Made by a program: the position numbers and the translations under genes
Notes under the pieces: generated by a model
The model's database searches: none
What the model saw: only the letters and a program-made list of their open reading frames with translations
What the model was told of the DNA's origin: nothing
Source of the DNA: Nanobdellati archaeon
GTDB taxonomy: Archaea > Aenigmatarchaeota > Aenigmatarchaeia > PWEA01
Assembly (NCBI GenBank): GCA_022257805.1
Contig: JAKOPB010000009.1
Span: 1-9,962 of the forward strand
Direction of reading: 5' to 3'
Length of the DNA stretch: 9,962 nt
Part shown: positions 1 through 5,048 of the stretch, piece after piece
How the letters are laid out: each line of letters begins with the position of its first letter
Numbering within the stretch: the stretch's first letter is position 1

Positions 1-216
1 CATACGGGAAGGTATTACGGTTATATCATATCTTAATCCCATTTTCCTTATCCTGTTTCTGTCTCCTTCTCTGTACAGATCTCGATACATAAAGTAGAGA
101 GGCTCATCATCCGTTCCCTTTACCCACTCCTTGTCGTGGACTACCTCTTTCATATCACTTAGCATTCTCACGTCCGGACTTATTTTCCTTCCGCCAAAGG
201 TCAGTTTCCTTTTCAT
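1..216 (-). CDS. pgiA: Glucose-6-phosphate isomerase, archaeal cupin type (N-terminal part, cut by window edge)
   Basis: Interconverts glucose-6-phosphate and fructose-6-phosphate in the cytoplasm. Only the first 72 residues are present; the gene runs off the left edge. Seen: residues 17-22 read VRMLSD, residues 39-46 read PLYFMYRD, and residues 60-68 read GLRYDITVI followed by P. These match the N-terminal part of the archaeal cupin-type isomerases (Pyrococcus and Archaeoglobus type), which is unrelated to the bacterial/eukaryotic PGI fold. The metal-binding cupin histidines should lie just beyond the edge. The ATG overlaps the stop of the phosphorylase gene in ATGA (213-216), so translation is probably coupled. 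I see no separate Shine-Dalgarno site. As last gene of the operon it would carry phosphorylase-derived hexose phosphate, after phosphoglucomutase, into glycolysis. Identification is from recognised sequence pattern; no search was run. Confidence 0.82.
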   Translation of the reverse strand, partial: MKRKLTFGGRKISPDVRMLSDMKEVVHDKEWVKGTDDEPLYFMYRDLYREGDRNRIRKMGLRYDITVIPSRM

Positions 217-1790
217 TTTGACCATACTTTGAGGTAGTATTCAGCAAGCATCTTCTTTGCTGTGTAGCTGTCTTTTACTGTTTTTATGGAGCTATCCATC
301 ATGTCCAACCATCTATCCCTGTCACCGTAGGCAGGGATGAGCTCTTCTTCTATAACCCTGTAAAGCTCCTGTGCGTCTTTCTTGTCCTGCTCACCTCTTT
401 CTTCAAAGGTCTTCCCATCACCGTACTGCCAGCCGTTTTCCCCGTGGTTGCATGCCTCCCACCACCAACCATCCAGGGTCGACAGGTTCAGGACACCATT
501 TACCGCCGCCTTCATCACCGACGTACTGCAGGCTTCCTTGGGCGGTACAGGACAGGATAACCAGACATCACATCCCTTCACAAGCTTCTCTGCGTCCTCC
601 ATGGAATAGTTTTCTATCCAGTGGACCGAATCGAACCTTTCGGAGTACCCGACTATCTTCTCGACTCTCTCCTTTGATTCCCTGTAGTCGGGATGAGCCT
701 TGCCGGAGAAAACTATATTTATCTCGTTCTTAATCTCCTCGAACTTGTTCATGTCGTGGAAGATAAGATCAGGTCTCTTGTATTCAGGCATTCTTTTTGC
801 GAAACCCAAAAGAGGTTTGTCCATGTCTATATCGGATTCCATGTGGTCAGAAAGCTCCTTTTTATGTTCCTGGTGCGCCTCCCACAGATCCTCTCTTTCC
901 TCAGCTCTTTTTATCTTTTCCGACATCCAGGTCGGGATATGTATACCGTTTGTTACCCCGACTATCGGTTCCGTTTTCATGTATCTTGACCACATATCCT
1001 TGACAGTTTTCAGATGCCTTTTCGATACTGCGTTCGCCCTTTTCGATAGCCTCAACCCGGCAAGTGTGGTGTTGAAGGGCTTGTCGGCGATCTTTTCCAG
1101 TGTTTGATAGGGAATTTTTTCAGGGTAACCTACCTTATGGAGAAGACTGTAGTTGTACTTCGGATTTCCTGCGGATATGGGCGTGTGAGTGGTGAATCTT
1201 ACCACCTCTTGAACCTCTTTTAGCGCCCTGTCTAGGTCCCACGTATCCAGTTCTTTCTGGAGCAGTTCCAGTCCCACGAATACCGAGTCTGTTTCACTCA
1301 TATGGTAGATATCGGGTTCAAAGTCCAGCTCATCTACCAGCTTAAGTCCAGCTTTGGCAAAGAGTATCTTCTGTATGATCTGTTCTTCCCAGCTTCCACC
1401 GTAAAGCCTCATCGTTAGGTTTCTGGCCCATTCGTTGTTTTCTTCTGTATCTGTGTCTATTAGATACAGAGGCTTGTTGTCGAAGTCCGTGACCCTGTAG
1501 GATATGCATCTTATCTCTTCTCCGTTTACCTCAACGTCGAATTCAATACCGGTTTCTTCCAGAAAATCGTATTTGTTCTTTATGGATCTGTCCACTGCCT
1601 TCCCATCTTCTATTACCTGTTCGGTGTAGCCCTCCTGCCATAGAACTCCGATGCCTATGATGTTGTCGTTCCTTTCCTTCGCTGCCTTCAGAGTGTCACC
1701 TGAGAGTATGCCGAGGCCACCTGCATATATTTTGAAATCAGAATCGAGACCGTACTCCATGCAGAAGTATGCTACAGATCTTTCGGACAT
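213..1790 (-). CDS. glgP: Alpha-glucan phosphorylase, short GT35 type
   Basis: Cleaves alpha-1,4-glucan with phosphate to give glucose-1-phosphate, using pyridoxal phosphate. The 525-residue product is much shorter than the 800-residue glycogen phosphorylases and belongs with the short alpha-glucan phosphorylases of archaea and bacteria. Seen in order: GGLGILSGD (24-32), TNGIH (280-284), AKRMPEYKRP (331-340), FSGKAHP (361-367), then the cofactor region with the expected pyridoxal-phosphate lysine K427, followed by LDGWW (439-443). The cofactor loop is unusual: residues 421-426 read CSTSVM where the family normally has a glycine-rich GTSGM-type loop. The start is the ATG at 1790, which begins the family-typical VAYFCMEYGL. 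No Shine-Dalgarno site precedes it; a TATA-like box lies about 28 bp upstream, so a leaderless transcript is possible. It follows the GT4 gene by 39 bp and overlaps pgiA by 4 bases. Confidence 0.92.
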   Translation of the reverse strand: MSERSVAYFCMEYGLDSDFKIYAGGLGILSGDTLKAAKERNDNIIGIGVLWQEGYTEQVIEDGKAVDRSIKNKYDFLEETGIEFDVEVNGEEIRCISYRVTDFDNKPLYLIDTDTEENNEWARNLTMRLYGGSWEEQIIQKILFAKAGLKLVDELDFEPDIYHMSETDSVFVGLELLQKELDTWDLDRALKEVQEVVRFTTHTPISAGNPKYNYSLLHKVGYPEKIPYQTLEKIADKPFNTTLAGLRLSKRANAVSKRHLKTVKDMWSRYMKTEPIVGVTNGIHIPTWMSEKIKRAEEREDLWEAHQEHKKELSDHMESDIDMDKPLLGFAKRMPEYKRPDLIFHDMNKFEEIKNEINIVFSGKAHPDYRESKERVEKIVGYSERFDSVHWIENYSMEDAEKLVKGCDVWLSCPVPPKEACSTSVMKAAVNGVLNLSTLDGWWWEACNHGENGWQYGDGKTFEERGEQDKKDAQELYRVIEEELIPAYGDRDRWLDMMDSSIKTVKDSYTAKKMLAEYYLKVWSK

Positions 1791-1814
1791 AAGGAAAATA
1801 ATGGTAAGCGCGGC

Positions 1815-1822
1815 TTTAAATT
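1815..1822 (-). promoter_or_regulatory. Putative internal TATA box for a leaderless glgP transcript
   Basis: The minus strand reads AATTTAAA here, centred about 28 bp upstream of the glgP ATG (1790). Archaeal TATA boxes centre about 26-27 bp before the transcription start, so initiation would fall at or next to the A of the ATG. That agrees with the missing Shine-Dalgarno site. The box sits in the last codons of, and just after, the GT4 gene. AT-rich matches of this length can arise by chance, so this is tentative. Confidence 0.4.
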
Positions 1823-1829
1823 GTTTTCT

Positions 1830-2972
1830 CTATCCGAGAGCTTTTTCATACACATCAAGTGTCATGTCCGCCACCCTTTCCCATGTAAACTTTTTCTCGG
1901 CCCTCTTCTTCCCGTTCTTACCCAACCATTTATTCCATGTGGGATCGGATATGGCCTTTTCTATTCCCCATGCTATCGAGTCCGGGTTTGCAGGCTCAAC
2001 GTGCAATCCCGTCCATTCATGGACCACGGTTTGTTTTATACCTCCGACATAGCTTCCTACCACAGGGGTTCCTGCGGCCATGGATTCAAGGGCCACAATA
2101 CCAAATGGTTCGTATATCGAGGGCATGACTGTTGCATCAACGGAGTTGTAGAGATCTATAAGCTGGTCGTCGGGTACAAAGCCTGGGAAGTGGGCTTTAT
2201 CGCCTACGCCTACTGACTCGGCCATGTTCCTGTAGTGCTCAACACCTCCACCTCCCCCGGCAACTATAAACTTTACCTCTGGCTTCTTGTCCAGTACCTT
2301 GGGCATGGCCTCTATCAGGTGTCTGACTCCTTTCTGGTGACATAGACGTCCGACAAAAAGGACAGGCCTTTCCCAGTCCAGAGCTATTTCATCTCTTATA
2401 GAATCTCCTTTCTTAAACTTATCTGCAAAGACACCGTTGGGTACATGGTGCAGTTTTTCTCCAGGTACGGAGAAGTGGTGGAGTATTTCATTTTCTATGT
2501 CCTCACCAACCGTTATAACTTCATCGGCCTCATATGCTCCGTACCACTCCAGGTCGTTTATGAGCTTACTCATATCCGAGTGTATCGAGCCTACACGACT
2601 CCTTTCCAGGGAGTGAAGAGTGGTTATCATAGGAGCATCTGTCACCTCTTTCAGGGAAGCTGCAGCAGGAACAGCCGACCAGTCATGTGCGTGTATTATG
2701 TCGAAGTCCCTTTCCTTGAGAAGTTCCACGCCTTTCTTCTGCATCCTGTGGTTTGACATCAGGACCCAGCTTGTTATATCGGGACCTTCCTTTGCATTTA
2801 TCCTATGAACCTCTATACCGTCTCTGACCTCGGACTCTTCCTCCTGACCGAAGGTTATTACCGTTATATCGTGTCCCATTCTGTTCAGGGTCTTCGATAG
2901 ATCTTCGACGTGGGCTGCAACCCCTCCTACCTTATTCGGAGGGTATTCCCACGTAAGCATTAAAATTTCCAT
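1830..2972 (-). CDS. GT4-family glycosyltransferase, glycogen-synthase-like
   Basis: A 380-residue GT-B enzyme expected to transfer a hexose from a sugar nucleotide. Seen: the N-terminal Rossmann domain (about 1-180) opens with LTWEYPP (6-12) and the glycine pair KVGG (14-17), then HAHDW (94-98) and TLHSLE (118-123) with the active-site-type histidine H120. The C-terminal domain has VGRLCHQKG (207-215), with R209 and K214 at the donor-phosphate positions, a glycine run at 239-243, and the retaining E-x7-E motif E288-E296 (EPFGIVALE). The opening motif and THSLE resemble the actinobacterial GlgA/GlgM group, some of which make alpha-maltose-1-phosphate; I infer a glucan substrate from that and from the neighbours. 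The start at 2972 is supported by GAGG at 2979-2982, six bases away. It overlaps the end of the upstream half-glycosyltransferase by 41 bases in another frame. It could instead glycosylate a lipid or cell-surface glycan. Confidence 0.88.
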   Translation of the reverse strand: MEILMLTWEYPPNKVGGVAAHVEDLSKTLNRMGHDITVITFGQEEESEVRDGIEVHRINAKEGPDITSWVLMSNHRMQKKGVELLKERDFDIIHAHDWSAVPAAASLKEVTDAPMITTLHSLERSRVGSIHSDMSKLINDLEWYGAYEADEVITVGEDIENEILHHFSVPGEKLHHVPNGVFADKFKKGDSIRDEIALDWERPVLFVGRLCHQKGVRHLIEAMPKVLDKKPEVKFIVAGGGGGVEHYRNMAESVGVGDKAHFPGFVPDDQLIDLYNSVDATVMPSIYEPFGIVALESMAAGTPVVGSYVGGIKQTVVHEWTGLHVEPANPDSIAWGIEKAISDPTWNKWLGKNGKKRAEKKFTWERVADMTLDVYEKALG

Positions 2973-3600
2973 GATTATCCTCGGCCTCTTTTTCCATATT
3001 TTCTAGATTTGTATTTACCTCCACTGCCCTCCTGTAAAGCTCAAGTACGCTCTTTTCCCAGTTTTCGTCGGCGAAAAGCTTGACCTTGTTTTCAGGGAGA
3101 TCGTATACTTCCATGGCATCCCTTGTTTTTTCCTTGTGAACAACGATGAAGGATGCCTCATCAATACCTTCCCATTCCAGATCCGAGATCTGGTGCGAAT
3201 GTGGGTTGTTCATTCCCCTCTCCTCTTCTACGGAGTGATATGTCACTACGAAGGGTATTTCATGCAGCTTACTTGCTGTCAGGCTTGCTGGAAGGGTTGG
3301 CCAGTTGTTGGCATGTATGACCTGTACGTCCTCCTCTTCAACTATATGGTCTATCTTTTCCATGAACCTTGACTGCAGAAGCATGGACCAGGAAAAGTAG
3401 TTGTCTCCGTGCATCTTGAACGAGAACTCGTGCAGGTTCAGACTCCCTACTTTCTCGTCCCTGTCTTCGTTTCCGAAGCAGATCAGATGTGTTTCTATAT
3501 CATGTTCCTCCAGACATGAGGCCAGTCTCTGACAGTATTCGCTGACCTTTTCACCTTCGTTGTACCTCTGTGTCAGCATGAGTATTGAGTCCACATTCAT
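2932..3600 (-). CDS. Stand-alone N-terminal half of a GT4-like glycosyltransferase (pseudo-enzyme)
   Basis: A 222-residue protein aligning by eye along its length with the first domain of the neighbouring GT4 enzyme: SILMLT (5-10), CFGNED (41-46), VIHANNW (94-100), VTYHSVEEERG (119-129) with H122 retained, and ISDLEWEGIDEAS (138-150) against INDLEWYGAYEAD in the paralogue. After VKLFADE (173-179) it jumps directly to NWEKSVLELYRRA (180-192), which matches the paralogue's final helix FTWERVADMTLDVYEKA. The whole second Rossmann domain, including donor-binding residues and the E-x7-E motif, is absent, and the N-terminal glycine pair is replaced by EKVSEY. It therefore cannot be a normal GT-B enzyme. 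The frame is open and promoter-proximal, so decay is not the obvious explanation; a partner or regulatory subunit of the GT4 enzyme is an inference. I chose the ATG at 3600; a TTG at 3615 would add five residues but overlaps the leader motif. The last 13 codons overlap the GT4 start. Confidence 0.8.
   Translation of the reverse strand: MNVDSILMLTQRYNEGEKVSEYCQRLASCLEEHDIETHLICFGNEDRDEKVGSLNLHEFSFKMHGDNYFSWSMLLQSRFMEKIDHIVEEEDVQVIHANNWPTLPASLTASKLHEIPFVVTYHSVEEERGMNNPHSHQISDLEWEGIDEASFIVVHKEKTRDAMEVYDLPENKVKLFADENWEKSVLELYRRAVEVNTNLENMEKEAEDNHGNFNAYVGIPSE
2979..2982 (-). promoter_or_regulatory. Shine-Dalgarno site of the GT4 gene
   Basis: GAGG on the minus strand, six bases before the ATG at 2972. 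It fixes that start and shows that the GT4 gene begins inside the coding region of the upstream half-glycosyltransferase. Confidence 0.6.
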
Positions 3601-3609
3601 ATATAACGT

Positions 3610-3630
3610 CCCCAACTTTCCCTGAACCCC
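3610..3630 (-). promoter_or_regulatory. Leader motif of the half-glycosyltransferase operon (mirror of 3799-3814)
   Basis: The minus strand reads GGGGTT, then CAGGG, then AAAGTTGGGG, ending nine bases before the ATG at 3600. The plus-strand leader of the amylase gene has the same GGGGTT and AAAGTTGGGG without the five-base insert. The run of G could pair by G-U wobble with the 16S anti-Shine-Dalgarno, or the element could be a shared regulator site. Confidence 0.45.
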
Positions 3631-3647
3631 TGCTCGGAGCTCAATCC

Positions 3648-3658
3648 GTTAGACTAAC
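3648..3658. repeat. 11-bp palindrome at the predicted start of the minus-strand operon
   Basis: GTTAGACTAAC is a perfect inverted repeat around one central base. The TATA-like box at 3672-3681 predicts transcription starting near 3652, inside this palindrome. A dimeric repressor bound here would block initiation; this role is inferred from position only. Confidence 0.4.
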
Positions 3659-3671
3659 ATACGAGGTCTCC

Positions 3672-3681
3672 GTTTAAAAAG
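3672..3681 (-). promoter_or_regulatory. Putative TATA box of the half-GT/GT4/glgP/pgiA operon
   Basis: The minus strand reads CTTTTTAAAC. Its centre near 3677 predicts a start near 3652, giving a leader of about 50 bases before the ATG at 3600. It is the best-placed AT-rich box in the region; a second candidate around 3725-3735 would give a leader of about 100 bases. Confidence 0.5.
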
Positions 3682-3742
3682 TTTACCATTTGTCCTTATT
3701 TTGGCTTAAACTTAACAAGAATCATTTATTAAACCATAAAAC

Positions 3743-3752
3743 TTATTTAAAT
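3743..3752 (+). promoter_or_regulatory. Putative TATA box of the GH57 amylase gene
   Basis: TTATTTAAAT preceded by an A-rich stretch that could act as BRE. Its centre near 3748 predicts initiation around 3773, right at the left arm of the hairpin repeat at 3775-3799, and a leader of about 48 bases. Confidence 0.55.
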
Positions 3753-3774
3753 GAACGAATCAAAATAAAACCAA

Positions 3775-3799
3775 CGTAGATTTTGTTAAGGAATCTACG
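3775..3799. repeat. Inverted repeat (8-bp arms) in the amylase leader
   Basis: CGTAGATT (3775-3782) and AATCTACG (3792-3799) are perfect inverted arms around a nine-base spacer. The element lies between the predicted transcription start and the ATG at 3821. It could be an operator bound by a dimeric regulator, or a 5' mRNA hairpin, since the two inner T/G pairs would be wobble pairs in RNA. Its position mirrors the palindrome at 3648-3658 of the divergent operon. Confidence 0.5.
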
Positions 3800-3815
3800 G
3801 GGTTAAAGTTGGGGG
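3799..3815 (+). promoter_or_regulatory. Leader motif / G-rich ribosome-binding region of the amylase gene
   Basis: GGGGTT followed directly by AAAGTTGGGG and one more G, ending five bases before the ATG at 3821. The same two blocks occur on the opposite strand before the ATG at 3600. GGGGG can pair with CCUCC of 16S rRNA with one wobble pair, and its spacing suits a ribosome-binding site. This supports ATG 3821 rather than the TTG at 3809, which lies inside the motif. Confidence 0.5.
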
Positions 3816-3820
3816 AATTT

Positions 3821-5044
3821 ATGACTTCAGTATGTCTTTACTTTAAGGTGCACCAGCCTTGGAGGCTCAGAAGCCACGCTTTTTTGGACAGTTCCGGAAA
3901 GGACCACGGTGAGCTTCACGACCATTACTTCGATAAAAATGGAACTGATAAGGAGATTTTCCACCGAGTGGCTAAGAAATGTTACTATCCTGCGAACGAT
4001 GTTATAAAGGATGCAATGGAGGATTTTGACGACAGAAATGATGATTTCAAGGTCGCTTTCTCATTGACAGGAACCTTTATCGAGCAGTGCAGGGAGTTTG
4101 ATCCAGGTGTCCTTGATTCCTTCAAGGAGCTTGTGAACACGGGAAACGTGGAGATACTCGGAGAGACATATCATCATTCCCTTGCATCGCTCTTCGAGGA
4201 CCACAATGAGTTTGAGAGGCAGGTGGATATGCACAGAAACCTGGTTCAGGATGAGTTTGGTGTCGAGTCCAGGGTATTTTCAAATACGGAAGCTCTGTAC
4301 AATAACAAGATAGCACAGTCGGTTGAGGACATGGGTTTTGAAGGGATAATAACAGAGGGTGCTGATAGAATCCTCGGATGGCGTTCTCCGAATTATATCT
4401 ACAGACCGCCCGAAGATGTTGCCTCTATACCCGTTATAACTAAGAACTACGGACTTTCGGACGACGTGGCGTTCCGCTTCTCTGCGAGGTGGTGGGACAA
4501 ATGGCCGCTTACTGCGGATAAGTTTGCAGAATGGCTGTCCGTTTCCGATGGCGACATAATAAACCTGTCCATGGACTATGAGACCTTCGGAGAACATCAC
4601 TGGGCCGACTCGGGGATCTTTTCATTCCTACGGAGTCTTCCGGGTGAGGTGCTGGCACAGAACGGGCTTGACTTCAGAACACCGTCGGAAGTAGTTAATA
4701 AATACGAACCCAAAGGCAGCATAGATGTGTTTGAGTACGACTCTGTTTCCTGGGCAGACATGGAGAGAGACGAAAGCGCCTGGCTCGGCAACTGGATGCA
4801 GCAGTATCTCTTCGAAGAGTTGAAGATGCTGGAGGAGCACGTCAAAGAAACCGGAAACGAACATCTTGTGGAGGTATGGAGAAAACTACTCACGAGCGAT
4901 CACCTATACTACCTGTGTAACAAGGGTATGGGTGACGGAGACGTCCATTCGTATTTCTCTTCCTTCGACAATCACTACGATGCGTTCAGATCCTTTATGG
5001 AAGTACTCAGGGACTTCAAGCAGAGGGTAAGGGAAGAACTGTAG
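3821..5044 (+). CDS. GH57 alpha-amylase (intracellular alpha-1,4-glucan hydrolase)
   Basis: A retaining glycoside hydrolase expected to cut internal alpha-1,4 bonds of stored glucan. The 407-residue product shows all five conserved GH57 regions: HQP (11-13), GETYHHS (114-120), NTEALYNN (155-162) with predicted nucleophile E157, MDYETFGEH (251-259) with predicted acid/base D252, and SDHLYYL (359-365). Region 3 of NTE type and region 4 with YETFGEH point to the alpha-amylase subgroup (Methanocaldococcus MJ1611 type), not the branching enzymes or 4-alpha-glucanotransferases. There is no signal peptide or membrane segment, so it should act in the cytoplasm. It is transcribed divergently from the half-GT operon with a matching leader, and converges on glgA with 4 bp between stop codons. 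Start chosen at ATG 3821, giving a family-typical N-terminus of TSVCLYFKVHQPW. The exact bond specificity is not settled by sequence. Confidence 0.9.
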   Translation: MTSVCLYFKVHQPWRLRSHAFLDSSGKDHGELHDHYFDKNGTDKEIFHRVAKKCYYPANDVIKDAMEDFDDRNDDFKVAFSLTGTFIEQCREFDPGVLDSFKELVNTGNVEILGETYHHSLASLFEDHNEFERQVDMHRNLVQDEFGVESRVFSNTEALYNNKIAQSVEDMGFEGIITEGADRILGWRSPNYIYRPPEDVASIPVITKNYGLSDDVAFRFSARWWDKWPLTADKFAEWLSVSDGDIINLSMDYETFGEHHWADSGIFSFLRSLPGEVLAQNGLDFRTPSEVVNKYEPKGSIDVFEYDSVSWADMERDESAWLGNWMQQYLFEELKMLEEHVKETGNEHLVEVWRKLLTSDHLYYLCNKGMGDGDVHSYFSSFDNHYDAFRSFMEVLRDFKQRVREEL

Positions 5045-5048
5045 AAAT

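Noticed and set aside
2932..3600. Half-GT and GT4 genes as one frameshifted gene
   Set aside because: The GT4 gene has its own complete N-terminal domain and Shine-Dalgarno site, and the half-GT aligns with that same domain, so they are paralogues and not two pieces of one protein.
3601..3660. tRNA-like pattern on the minus strand (a GGGGTTC block resembling a T-arm)
   Set aside because: No acceptor stem, anticodon arm or closing T-stem can be formed; the block is better explained as part of the leader motif shared with the opposite gene.
3809..3820. TTG start for the amylase (and the matching TTG at 3615 for the half-GT)
   Set aside because: Both TTGs are part of the G-rich leader motif; the in-frame ATGs downstream give family-typical N-termini.
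3821..5044. GH57 branching enzyme, which would complete the pathway
   Set aside because: The protein is short and its third conserved region is NTEALYNN, the alpha-amylase subgroup form, not the branching-enzyme form.
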